Shown one piece after another: positions 50,227-58,853 of a DNA stretch of 64,000 nucleotides. The notes below the pieces were generated by a model. It was not told the origin of the DNA. It saw only the letters and a program-made list of their open reading frames with translations, and did no database searches. Position 1 is the first letter of the stretch; each line of letters opens with the position of its first letter. Source of the stretch: Streptomyces dioscori (GTDB lineage Bacteria > Actinomycetota > Actinomycetes > Streptomycetales > Streptomycetaceae); contig NZ_KZ679044.1 in NCBI RefSeq assembly GCF_003024195.1, positions 316,537-380,536 of the forward strand, written 5' to 3'. The position numbers were made by a program, and so were the translations under genes.

Positions 50227-50999
50227 ACCGCCAGGCGCAGGCGGCGGTGCTCTTCCTCACCGGCGGAGCGATCCTGCACGCGGGCCTCACCGACCTCTAT
50301 CTGCGGTACGTCAAGGCCGGGTTGAGGCCGTTGCTGCTGGCGGCGGGGGTGGTCCTGATAGCGACGGCGATCGCGACGGTCTGGTACGACCGCCGCGAAC
50401 GCCGAACCCGGACGGACGCCCACGCAGACTCCGACCCCCACTCCGACCCCCACTCTCATGCTCACCCTCATGATCACGTTCACGCTCACCGGGAACCCGG
50501 CATCGCCTGGCTGATGACCCTCCCCCTCCTGGCGCTCGTCCTGGTGGCCCCGCCGGCGCTCGGCTCGTACAGCGCGATGCGCACGGGGACGGCGCTGCAG
50601 AAACAGCCATGGGGGTTCGCCGACCTGCCCGCGGGGGACACCGTCCGCCTGAGCCTCGTCGACTACGCGGGCCGGGCCGCGTACGGCCACGGCCGCTCGC
50701 TCGGCAACCGCCGTATCAGGACGGCGGGCTTCCTGGCGATGGGCAGCGACGGCACGCCCTACCTGGTGCGCATGGCACTCAGTTGCTGTGCCGCGGACGC
50801 CCAGCCGGTGAAGATCGGCCTCACCGGTCACACGCCCACGGTCCTGCGCCCGGACACGTGGCTGGAGGTCACGGGCACGTACACCACGAAGCGGACGAAG
50901 GACCCGGTGAACGAAGGAGTCATCCCGTTCCTGGACGTCACCGACGCCAAACCGATCAAGGCCCCCCGTGACCCGTACGACGAGAGCTGGAACGGCTGA
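50223..50999 (+). CDS. TIGR03943-type putative permease subunit, His-rich
   Basis: 258 residues. Two N-terminal helices (AVLFLTGGAILHAGLTDLYL, LRPLLLAAGVVLIATAIATV) are followed by a His/Asp-rich loop (HADSDPHSDPHSHAHPHDHV HAH) of 23 residues with nine His, a third helix (WLMTLPLLALVLVAPPALGS) and a globular C-terminal domain (VRLSLVDYAGRAAYGHGRSL, MALSCCAADAQPVKIGLTGH). The family always pairs with a YraQ-type permease. The His-rich loop strongly suggests zinc, cobalt or nickel binding. GTG overlap with the permease gene couples the two. Confidence 0.88.
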   Translation: MNRQAQAAVLFLTGGAILHAGLTDLYLRYVKAGLRPLLLAAGVVLIATAIATVWYDRRERRTRTDAHADSDPHSDPHSHAHPHDHVHAHREPGIAWLMTLPLLALVLVAPPALGSYSAMRTGTALQKQPWGFADLPAGDTVRLSLVDYAGRAAYGHGRSLGNRRIRTAGFLAMGSDGTPYLVRMALSCCAADAQPVKIGLTGHTPTVLRPDTWLEVTGTYTTKRTKDPVNEGVIPFLDVTDAKPIKAPRDPYDESWNG

Positions 51000-51163
51000 G
51001 GCGTCGTGTACCCGCAGTGGTGTACCCGCAGGGGGACCGTCAAGCTGTCGATCCTCTGTCGATGCGGGGCACGGGCGGGATGGGCGGGGCGAGGTTGAGC
51101 CAGGATGAACGCACGGCACGTACGGAGTTGAAGTTCTCAGACCCTCCAAGGAGGCCAGGAACG

Positions 51164-52138
51164 ATGACCCACTCGATCCGCACGACCCGCGAACACCCCT
51201 CCCGCCGCACGCTGCTGGGCGGCGCGGCGCTCGCCGCGTTCACGGTGGCGGCGGGGACGGCGACGGCGACAGGAACGGCGAACGCGGCGGCGGCGAACTC
51301 CCCCGCCACCTGGCCGACGCAGTTCCCGCTTCCCGACGGCTTCCTCCCCGAGGGCATAGCCATCGGCAGAAAGCCGTACGCGTACATGGGCTCGCGCGCG
51401 AACGGCGCGATCTACCGTACCGACCTGCGGACGGGCGAGGGCGGGATCCTCTTCGCGGGGGCCGCCGGCCTGGTGGCGGTGGGCCTGAAACTCGACCACG
51501 ACGGCCTGCTGTACGTGGCGGGCAATACAGGGGTGGCCCGTACACACGACTCCCGCACGGGAGATGTCGTGGCAACACACCAACTGACGGAAGCCACCGG
51601 CCACTTCATCAACGACGTGACGCTGCTGGGTGATCGTGCATGGTTCACGGACTCCCGCGCGGCGGCGCTGTACGGAGTCCCGAGGGGCCGCTCCGGAGCG
51701 GTACGCACCCTGCCGCTCACCGGGGACTGGGTCCAGCTCCCCGACGTCAACAACGCCAACGGCGTCGTGGGCACCCCCGACGACCGCGCCCTGATCGTGG
51801 TCAAGAGCACCCCGGGGGAGCTGTACAAGGTGAACATCCGGACGGGCCACGCCACCCGCATCACCCTGACCGGCGCGACGGACGTCGTGAACGGGGACGG
51901 CCTCTACCGCATCGGCCGCACCCTGTACGTGGTCCAGAACCGCCTGAACGTGATCAGCGTGTTCCACCTGAACCGGTCCTCGACCCACGCCACCCTGACC
52001 GGCACGATCACGGACCCCCGCTTCGACGTCCCCACCACGGCGGCCCGCTTCGCCAACCGCCTGTACCTGGTCAACGCCCGCTTCACGACCCCCCAGACCC
52101 CGGAGACGACGTTCACGGGGGTGGCGGTCCCGATCTGA
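51164..52138 (+). CDS. Tat-exported SMP-30/gluconolactonase-like beta-propeller protein
   Basis: 324 residues. Tat signal: TTREHPSRRTLLGGAALAAF then an Ala/Thr-rich region to about residue 45. The mature part has propeller blades: WPTQFPLPDGFLPEGIAIGR, GLVAVGLKLDHDGLLYVAGN, HFINDVTLLGDRAWFTDSRA and VNGDGLYRIGRTLYVVQNRL. The Glu and Asn/Asp residues of SMP-30-like metal sites (PEGIAI, INDV, NGDG) are recognisable. Likely an extracellular hydrolase or scaffolding protein. AAGGAGG stands 8 bases before the ATG. Confidence 0.85.
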   Translation: MTHSIRTTREHPSRRTLLGGAALAAFTVAAGTATATGTANAAAANSPATWPTQFPLPDGFLPEGIAIGRKPYAYMGSRANGAIYRTDLRTGEGGILFAGAAGLVAVGLKLDHDGLLYVAGNTGVARTHDSRTGDVVATHQLTEATGHFINDVTLLGDRAWFTDSRAAALYGVPRGRSGAVRTLPLTGDWVQLPDVNNANGVVGTPDDRALIVVKSTPGELYKVNIRTGHATRITLTGATDVVNGDGLYRIGRTLYVVQNRLNVISVFHLNRSSTHATLTGTITDPRFDVPTTAARFANRLYLVNARFTTPQTPETTFTGVAVPI

Positions 52139-52659
52139 CCGGGGGGGGGGAGAGAGTGACACCCGGCCGCGTCGGTGGAGGGTGTGGTCCCGGGCCGGCT
52201 CCTGCCGCTGCTCGTTCCGGAGAACGGAGAGCTCACCGAGCGCGCTGTTGGCGCGGCCGAGTTCCCGGAACAGACAGACGCCGGAGCCGGCGAACGGGAC
52301 CCACGTACCTCTCTGAAAGACGAGCACCGGTATGCGCAACATCCCGACGAGGAAGAGCAGTTCGACGAAGAGCTCGGCCCCCGTACGCCCCCGAGCGGGC
52401 TACATCGAAAGGAGTCCCGCGCATCTCCATGGGCCCACCGTGAACGGCGGCCGGCGTCCCGGGCCGCGGCCTCTCCTCCGGGCGTCGTACGACTCCCGCT
52501 GCTCGCCACGGTGCACGGTGAACACCGATGACAGTTTTCCGGCGCGGCTCCACACCTCATCGCCGACAGCTCTCGCCTACATGACTGCGCATCCTGCCGA
52601 CACCTGCTGCGGCGGCCAAGGCCGGACTGCCGTCGTCGTGAGCGGTCGCCGGTGGCGGC
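52139..52659. other. No convincing gene; G-run
   Basis: It starts with a run of ten G at 52141-52150. On the minus strand a short hydrophobic stretch (LFVELLFLVGMLRIPVLVFQ, about 52320-52380) is in an open frame, but upstream it meets a stop and downstream it becomes Arg/Pro-rich. It may be the fragment of a small membrane protein gene. The other frames look like shadows. Confidence 0.4.
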
Positions 52660-53268
52660 TCACCATCCGCAGTCGATGTCGGCCGAACCCCCGCTGACGA
52701 CGGGGTCGGTGCTCGTGCCGCTGATCCGCAGAAGACCACCGTCCCGCCCCCACTCCAACGCGTACGTGCCTGAGTCGACAGGCCGATAACCATCGTCGAC
52801 GGTCCAGGAGCCCGCCACACCAAGGGCCAGACCGGTGCGCCCCACGGCGTACGCCTCGCCGCCGCCGCTCATGAGGAAGGATGCCTCGCGCACCACTGCC
52901 GTGCAGTTTCCCGGCCCCGTGGGACGCAGCACGTGGTACTCCGCGCCCATGACGAGATCGCCCACCGCTCCACCTGCGATACCGAACACCGCCGTGACGA
53001 TCAGCAGCCGAGTCCCCAGCGGTACCCACACGGCTCGCCCGGTTCGCTTCCGCGGGAGGCGCGCGGCAGTCACCGGCGCCGGCTGATCCGCCCGGGCGAG
53101 CGCCCGCCGAAGAACGAGCGCCATGACGAGGAGCGCCGCACTCACGCCCCACCCGGGAACGACCTGCCCCCGCACGACCAGCAGGAGGCCACTCCAGCTC
53201 CCCACCGCGGCGAGGGCCAGACTCCCGACACCCACTGCCGCCGAGCAGGCGGGCGACAACAACCTCAC
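52660..53268 (-). CDS. Hypothetical membrane protein
   Basis: About 202 residues from the GTG at 53268 (RLLSPACSAAVGVGSLALAA). Three membrane helices: VGVGSLALAAVGSWSGLLLV, GWGVSAALLVMALVLRRALA and PLGTRLLIVTAVFGIAGGAV. The C-terminal 95 residues form an outside domain with two Cys (GPGNCTAVVREAS and SADIDCGW) that may bridge. There is no recognised family. It is the first gene of the lower-GC right-hand part and its codon use is intermediate. Confidence 0.7.
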   Translation of the reverse strand: MRLLSPACSAAVGVGSLALAAVGSWSGLLLVVRGQVVPGWGVSAALLVMALVLRRALARADQPAPVTAARLPRKRTGRAVWVPLGTRLLIVTAVFGIAGGAVGDLVMGAEYHVLRPTGPGNCTAVVREASFLMSGGGEAYAVGRTGLALGVAGSWTVDDGYRPVDSGTYALEWGRDGGLLRISGTSTDPVVSGGSADIDCGW

Positions 53269-53456
53269 GCCGCGGTGGTGTGCGGCATCAGATCCCCGAT
53301 GCGCTCGACCACTCGCTCGGCACCACGGCGGTCGGCCACGCGCGCGTGACAGCGCCAACGGATCGTCTCGAACATGCCAGCACTGTATGGCTCTGCCAAG
53401 TACTGCCGCAGGCTCATCGTCAGTGATGAGCCCGTCAGTGACAGGCCCACCAGTGA

Positions 53457-54359
53457 TCAGGCGGCTGCGGAGGGGCGGGGGCTGCCGTGGAAAACCTGAC
53501 TGATGTGCCAGGAGCGGTGGATCGCCGCGACGGGCGGGGCGCCCGGTTGAGGCCCGATGAGTGGCCGGTCGGCGAGCGCGATGACGTGTTCGCGGGCGGC
53601 TGGGCTGTGGCCGACGAAACGCTGGGAGACCAGAACGCGGTGGCCGTCACCGACACCGAGGACGCCCATGTCGAAGAGCTTGTGGTGCAGCGAGCACAGA
53701 CACAGCCCGTTCTCGACGTCGTCCGGGCCGTCGAAGGCCCACCAGCGCACGTGCGCGGCCTCCAGCCCGACCGGCACCGCGCCGATCCTGCCGTCGTAGC
53801 CGCAGAAGGCGCACCGGTACTCGTAGGCCGTCAGAACCCGCTCCCGCATCAGCGGATCCCGCCGCTTCCGCGCGGCCGCCGAGAACTGTCCGGTTCCGGC
53901 CTCCGCCGACTCCAGCTCCAGGCCGACGGAATCGCACAGGTCGGCGTGGAGCGAAGGGGGAAAGTGCAGGTCGAGCAGGACCCGTGCCATCCGGCCGAGC
54001 AGTGCCGGTTCACGTCGCAGCGCCGCCCGCAGCTCCGGCGCCAGTCGCCCCGCGGCCCCCGCGGTCCGCAACTCCCGCACCCCGGTGCCGGGGCTGCCCG
54101 GTCCGCGATCGGTGCGTACCTCCCACACGCCGTCGCTCACCAGGTGGTGGAACGGGTAGGCCGGAGTGGTCCTGTTCGGCGGACCGTACTCGGTCAGCAG
54201 CCGCTGCAGATCCTCCTCCACCGCGCTGTACCGCAGTTCGCCGGCGGCATCCTGCTGGAACCGGCCGAGGGCGTACAGCAACAGCAACGGCTTGTGCGGA
54301 GCACGGGTCCCGCTCCTGGTCCACTGCCTCAGTCTCGCGGCACGCTCCAGCCAGTCCAT
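53457..54359 (-). CDS. HNH restriction endonuclease, phosphorothioate-DNA-binding type
   Basis: 300 residues. N-terminal part MDWLERAARLRQWTRSGTRA then PHKPLLLLYALGRFQQDAAG and YPFHHLVSDGVWEV is the start of sulfur-binding-domain enzymes (ScoMcrA/SprMcrA type), which cut DNA carrying phosphorothioate linkages. The C-terminal HNH nuclease is CAFCGYDGRIGAVPVGLEAA then HVRWWAFDGPDDVENGLCLC SLHHKLFDMG, with CxxC zinc ligands and catalytic His. The sulfur-binding assignment is from remembered family similarity. No dnd/ssp modification genes are in the window, as expected for an enzyme defending against modified foreign DNA. Confidence 0.8.
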   Translation of the reverse strand: MDWLERAARLRQWTRSGTRAPHKPLLLLYALGRFQQDAAGELRYSAVEEDLQRLLTEYGPPNRTTPAYPFHHLVSDGVWEVRTDRGPGSPGTGVRELRTAGAAGRLAPELRAALRREPALLGRMARVLLDLHFPPSLHADLCDSVGLELESAEAGTGQFSAAARKRRDPLMRERVLTAYEYRCAFCGYDGRIGAVPVGLEAAHVRWWAFDGPDDVENGLCLCSLHHKLFDMGVLGVGDGHRVLVSQRFVGHSPAAREHVIALADRPLIGPQPGAPPVAAIHRSWHISQVFHGSPRPSAAA

Positions 54360-54527
54360 GACCGGCGAGCGTAGTGGCGCCTGCTGACCACCAGTCTGCG
54401 CATCTTCAGAGCCACCTAACAACTTAGGGCAGACTCATGGTCACCCCGAACGCCCTGCCAGAGTTTGACCTTGCCCCGGAACTTCTCGCGGAAGAGCAAA
54501 ACTGCATTCAGCAGACGACAGCATGGC

Positions 54528-55409
54528 TCATAGCCCGCCGCTCGCGTGGAGGGCACCGTTCTCAACATCGTCTACATGGACGATGGTGTCTGAAATGTTT
54601 TTGCGGTGTATGAGGGCCCTGACTGAAATCCTGTAGCCCCGTCCCGCCCTCGCCGCAGGGAAAGGAAACTGCCCTGCCCTGATGAGCCGATGCGCAGCAG
54701 AGTCGGCGATACCCATCACGTACGCGGCCTCTCAGAGCCCGATGAACGAAGGGTAGAGATCAGATATGCAGTAGTAGAGGTTCGGGTTCGAGATCCGGGA
54801 TCGTGAGAACTCCGAAGAGCGCACTGACCGGCTGGCTGACCCCGAACGGCTACCGTCGCGAAGTCCTTCGTGGAGACCGCGAAGGACTTCGGAGTGGCCC
54901 TGCACATGAAGCAGAGCTCCGATTCGCTCACCTCTGAGTTGCTCCGCGACGTCGGCGTCACGGACAGTGTTGACATCGATTGACGATGCCCTGAGCGCGG
55001 AGTCCTGGGCATTCCAATCCGGCTGGATCAATACCCCGACGTCATCCACCGAGAAGTCAGAGCAGGTGGTATTCCCAAGCTGGAAGGCCAGATCGAAGGT
55101 AGCCTTGACCATTCGGTCCCTGATGTGGCGTGGTGAGGTGTCCATGACAGTGCCTTCCCATACCTCCAATGCGGTTGTCACCATGGCTGATTGAAGATCT
55201 TCTCGCTCGACCTGAAAATCGCGAGAGATTCTTGTGGAGAGAGAACGAAAACAGGGAGTGATGCAGTCGAGAATGATCAGCCGCCACGTGTCGTTGCCGT
55301 CTGGGTCGCACAACCTTCCCATGGCGATCATGGACTCCCACAGGCGGAAGCTCGGACCAGACCGGATTCCCGTCGAAATCACCTCAGCGCGAAACCCCTG
55401 TCGGGTCAC
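54528..55409 (-). pseudogene. Conserved helix-turn-helix protein broken by an in-frame TGA
   Basis: Read on the minus strand, MTRQGFRAEVISTGIRSGPS to LYYCISDLYPSFIGL is followed by TGA at 54734-54732 and then, in the same frame, EAAYVMGIADSAAHRLIRAG, QFPFPAARAGRGYRISVRAL and a tail DTIVHVDDVENGALHASGGL. The second part is an excisionase/MerR-type helix-turn-helix. I recall intact actinobacterial homologues that run through this point with LREAA, so one CGA-to-TGA change breaks it. Total 293 codons. The N-terminal part has SAMVTTALEVWEGTVMDTSP typical of the family. Its place near an integrase suggests an island gene; a shorter C-terminal product could still start at the GTG 54719. Confidence 0.8.
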
Positions 55410-56161
55410 CTAATCGTGTGAAGAATGTTTACATTCGGCATCCCTCATTGCACAGTGGACCCGCGAGGGTCACTCGATGCACCCGTATCGCTGCTCTCCG
55501 TACGCCCGCAATGCAACAGAGGTACCGGTAGCGGTCGATTGCCGAAGTCCCCATCGTCGATAATTTCTCAGCCGCAGAACTTCGGAAGGCTCATCCGACT
55601 GTGGTGGCTCCAGATTGATCAGACGAGGCAGGGGGAGTCGGCCGGGCTGCGTCAGATTGTTGAATGCGACGGAGGCGGGCGGCGTGTGGCAGGCGGCGCA
55701 GGCGAGATCGGCTCGCACCAGGCCGCTTTGCTGGTGATGGAACGGCGTCGTCGAGGTGTCTCGGACGCAGTGCCTGCGCGGAGCGTCCACTGAGTTGCGC
55801 CTGCCGTACGCGGTCGCAACAACTCTGCGGTCGGCAGGGCCGGACCGCACGGCGCCGCACGTACGTGCCCGCCATCGACCTGCTGCTCCTGCACTCGGTC
55901 GACCACGCGAGGGCCACGACATGATGGACACCGTCGGGATGCTACGTCCCGGCAGCATGGGATATGTCTTCGGTGCCCAACCTCGCGCCTGTGGCTACCT
56001 GCAGCGGCACCAGGGCCCGGCCTGGATGCCAGGTAAATCGGAGGCAATTTCGGCCAATCCTCAGCTATCCGGAAAGATTGCGCTCATTGTCGCGTTTGTG
56101 CTCTGGCGGTTCTTGCCGTCCACCGTGAAGATGCCCGCCTGTCGATGAACGGGGGAGCGGG
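55410..56161. other. No convincing gene
   Basis: Open frames of 120-160 codons exist on both strands, but none has a sensible protein composition throughout. Composition is mixed, with AT-rich patches (55560-55630, 56030-56110). It may hold decayed genes and the promoter for the operon starting at 56162. Confidence 0.45.
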
Positions 56162-57931
56162 ATGGCGGTGGGTTGGGGCGTGCGTGCTCGGGGGAGGGCG
56201 CGGGCGGAGGAGGCCGAGTGGCCTGCCGTCCCGGTTCAGGTGAACCCTGTCGCTTCGGGGGTCAATCGCACCGCGGAGGTGGACCCCACATCGTCCGAAG
56301 TGACGCAGCTGTTGTGCCAGGCCGTCTATGCGCGTCCTGACCGGGTGAAGGCCGTGAAGGCGTGGTGGCGCAGAATTCGAGGCAAAGCGGGTAAGGCCAA
56401 GAAGCCTCGGCGCAGTACCAGGCGGCCGATCTATCTGGAGGGCAGCGACGACTGTCCGCCCCTGGGCGAACCGACTGCGCAGTGGGTTGTCGACCACGTG
56501 CTGCACGGTCCGCCGTTGCCTGTGCCGTCCTACGGCTTCGACCTTGTTCCGGTGACGGCGCACAGCCTTCGTGCGCGCCGCCGCCGGTGGGCGCGGCGCG
56601 CATGCATCCTGGTTTTGTGTGGGCTGGTCGCCTATACGGTGCCGTGGGCATTCGCGATCTGGGCTGCTGCCGTCGTCGTCGCTCTGTTCCTACGGTGGGC
56701 TGCTTTCCGTGCACTCCGCAGGGCCGGCCGGACAGGGTGGGCGCCTTCGCGCCGCCTGGCGTATGCCGTGCTGCTAACCCCTTGGCTGCTCGTACTCCTG
56801 CCATACGGACCCGTAGGCGCCGACGTGTTCCAGCTGCGACTCGAACTGGCCTTGTTCCCCTTCGGGCTGGCGGCGGTCGTCGCACTGGCGTATGCGGCCG
56901 ACCGGCTTGTGGCAAGGGCTGCGCTGGGTGCCCTGGCGCGAGAAGGCGTGTCGTCCGATGGCTTGCCGTGGGTTGCGGCCAAGACCGGACGCAGGATGTC
57001 GCACATCAGCAAGGACCAGTCGCAGTTGGCGTTGCCCTACGATGCCTCGGAGCAGTTTGTCGGCGCCGGACGCGATGTCTGGGGGCCTGCTCGCATCAGC
57101 ATCCCCCTAAAGGCCAAAGACGCCGAGGACTCGGTCAAACCGTTCGGAGAAGCGGAACTTCTCCGACGCGTGGGCACCGCCCTCAACGAACTGGGCCGCG
57201 GCGCCAGGGAGATCACTGATCCGCTTCCCGGGTTCTCGATGGAACGCATACTCGGCCTGCCGGCGGCTCGATGGCTGCAGCGCACCCGTGCGACGAAGGT
57301 GGAGCTGTCCGACCTGAGCGGTCTGGGACGCAGGTCCCCTTCCGGTGTGCCGGACCGGCTGTATCTGCGGGCCCAGTGCATCAGCTGGGACGGACAGATC
57401 GTGGTGAGCGTGTTCGTACATGCCGCATTGGAGGCCGGCGAGCTGCGGCTGACGATCCGGCCACACGTGATGACACCGCTCTACAACGAGCTACGGGTGA
57501 CTGCCAAACCGGCCCGGACACGTGGAGCGCATCTGCTCAAGTGGCTTGCCGCGCAGTCACTCCTGGACACGGTCATGGGCCCTCTGGCCGTGTGGCGACT
57601 GGTCGCCCGCCTTGGCGAGAAGGCCGAAGGCCGCGCAGAGGAAGAAGACCCGGTGAGCCTGCGCGACCGGTACTCCACCCAGGAAGTCACCGACATGCAC
57701 CAGAGCGACGACGCCAAGAGGCACGTTGTTCTGATTCAGTCCTGTGTCTTCCGGACCGTCGCCGAGTACCTCGACGAGCAGGGGATCGACCTGGCTGTGT
57801 ACGAACGGCAGGTCGCCACCGTGACCAACAACATCCTCGTCTACGGGGACAACAACGCCCCCATCCAGAATGTCGCCGGCAGCGGCATCAGTGGTGTCGG
57901 CCAGGACAACAAGAATCAGGGAGGCAAGTAG
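56162..57931 (+). CDS. Large membrane protein with C-terminal Asn/Gly-rich motif (pair 1, upstream partner)
   Basis: 589 residues, not recognised. Residues 1-140 are polar; about four membrane segments follow (CILVLCGLVAYTVPWAFAIW, AAAVVVALFLRWAAF, LAYAVLLTPWLLVLLPYG, FPFGLAAVVALAYAADRLV). A large soluble domain (about 270-555) contains MSHISKDQSQLALPYDASEQ, DRLYLRAQCISWDGQIVVSV and LRLTIRPHVMTPLYNELRVT. The last 34 residues, from N556, form NNILVYGDNNAPIQNVAGSG then ISGVGQDNKNQ. The next protein begins with a matching GGANNAPLQNVVGQNN. GGGGGAG stands 5 bases before the ATG. Its TAG overlaps the next GTG by one base. Confidence 0.85.
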   Translation: MAVGWGVRARGRARAEEAEWPAVPVQVNPVASGVNRTAEVDPTSSEVTQLLCQAVYARPDRVKAVKAWWRRIRGKAGKAKKPRRSTRRPIYLEGSDDCPPLGEPTAQWVVDHVLHGPPLPVPSYGFDLVPVTAHSLRARRRRWARRACILVLCGLVAYTVPWAFAIWAAAVVVALFLRWAAFRALRRAGRTGWAPSRRLAYAVLLTPWLLVLLPYGPVGADVFQLRLELALFPFGLAAVVALAYAADRLVARAALGALAREGVSSDGLPWVAAKTGRRMSHISKDQSQLALPYDASEQFVGAGRDVWGPARISIPLKAKDAEDSVKPFGEAELLRRVGTALNELGRGAREITDPLPGFSMERILGLPAARWLQRTRATKVELSDLSGLGRRSPSGVPDRLYLRAQCISWDGQIVVSVFVHAALEAGELRLTIRPHVMTPLYNELRVTAKPARTRGAHLLKWLAAQSLLDTVMGPLAVWRLVARLGEKAEGRAEEEDPVSLRDRYSTQEVTDMHQSDDAKRHVVLIQSCVFRTVAEYLDEQGIDLAVYERQVATVTNNILVYGDNNAPIQNVAGSGISGVGQDNKNQGGK

Positions 57932-58329
57932 TGGTTGTAGGACGGCGTCGCCCCGAACCCGTTCCGGACCATGGCTCGGGCATCAGCATCGGCGGTGCCA
58001 ACAACGCACCGTTACAGAACGTGGTGGGACAGAACAACTCCCATATCCATCAGTCCGCCTCGGTACAAGGCACTGTCGACGTCGACGCTGTGCGCGGCCT
58101 CCTCGCCGCCTTCCGCGCGGACGTCGACCGCAACGCGGTGGACTTGCAGAACGTCACCGTCCTGCGCGCGATGGCGGACTCCGTCGACACCTCACTCGCG
58201 ACCCCCGATGCGCCTCAGGTCGGCACACTGCGCGGGATCGCACAGGCGTTGCCCGCGCTGGTTGTGGACACTGCAGTCCAGCAAGGAGGCGAAGCGCTCG
58301 CCAACGCCATTGGCGGATTGCTGAGTTGA
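57931..58329 (+). CDS. Small protein with N-terminal Asn/Gly-rich motif (pair 1, downstream partner)
   Basis: 132 residues from a GTG with GGGAGG upstream, overlapping the previous stop by one base. Residues 17-42 are GISIGGANNAPLQNVVGQNN SHIHQS, sharing GxNNAPxQNVxG with the end of the preceding protein. The rest is helical: DVDAVRGLLAAFRADVDRNA, VTVLRAMADSVDTSLA and LRGIAQALPALVVDTAVQQG GEALANAIGGLLS, similar in general plan to small Streptomyces proteins of the DUF5955 type. No membrane helix. It could be the signalling or effector partner assembled through the motif. Confidence 0.8.
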   Translation: MVVGRRRPEPVPDHGSGISIGGANNAPLQNVVGQNNSHIHQSASVQGTVDVDAVRGLLAAFRADVDRNAVDLQNVTVLRAMADSVDTSLATPDAPQVGTLRGIAQALPALVVDTAVQQGGEALANAIGGLLS

Positions 58330-58433
58330 GTCCGAGCACCCCTTGAGCCGGTCTGAGATGCGGGATGAACCGTTCCGGCTACCACCTGCGGCACGCGTGG
58401 GTACAGTGCTGCGACCAGTTGGGGGGACCCGAA

Positions 58434-58853
58434 GTGGACGAAGTGACGTTCGCGGCGACCACCATGGCCGCGGCCTTCCTCACCCAGGCGACCCAGGACG
58501 GGTACCAGAGGGTCCGTGAGGTCATTGGCCGTCTGATCCGACGCAGCGGTCAAGAGGACGAGGCAGCGGCTCAGCTTGAGCGTCTGGACCGAGATCGGAC
58601 CGCTGTGGTCCAGGCCCCGGCGGGCCACCGTGAGGCCGTCGTACGGGCCGCCGCGATCACGTGGGCTCCCGTGCTCGTACGACTCGCGGAGTCGGAACCG
58701 GTCGCGTATGCGGAACTGGTGTCTCTGGCCCGGCAGGATCGTCAGATCTCCGTGGCCAACCAGCACAATCACGGTACGGGCACCTTCATCAACGGAAATG
58801 TTGAAGGCGGTCTGACCATCAACCACGGTGCGGGGCATGGCAGACACGACTGA
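58434..58853 (+). CDS. Small helical protein with C-terminal G-N-V motif (pair 2, upstream partner)
   Basis: 139 residues from GTG 58434 with GGGGGG 7 bases before. DEVTFAATTMAAAFLTQATQ then DGYQRVREVIGRLIRRSGQE is a helical opening seen in other Streptomyces proteins that end in similar motifs. A central helical pair includes HREAVVRAAAITWAPVLVRL. The tail (about 109-139) is NQHNHGTGTFINGNVEGGLT then INHGAGHGRHD. FIxGNVxG recurs at the start of the next protein. The gene overlaps the next by 17 bases. Confidence 0.8.
   Translation: MDEVTFAATTMAAAFLTQATQDGYQRVREVIGRLIRRSGQEDEAAAQLERLDRDRTAVVQAPAGHREAVVRAAAITWAPVLVRLAESEPVAYAELVSLARQDRQISVANQHNHGTGTFINGNVEGGLTINHGAGHGRHD

Noticed and set aside
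52320..52390. Minus-strand hydrophobic stretch LFVELLFLVGMLRIPVLVFQ
   Set aside because: Stop codon just upstream, no RBS, and downstream sequence is a shadow of the beta-propeller gene; at most a gene fragment.
54770..54810. GGGTTCGAGATCC, a possible tRNA 3-prime end or att core near the island
   Set aside because: The T-arm does not pair properly, and the bases belong to the coding frame of the broken helix-turn-helix gene.
55425..55958. Open frames on both strands before the paired-motif operon
   Set aside because: Compositions are not protein-like along their length and no start has a convincing RBS; decay products remain possible.
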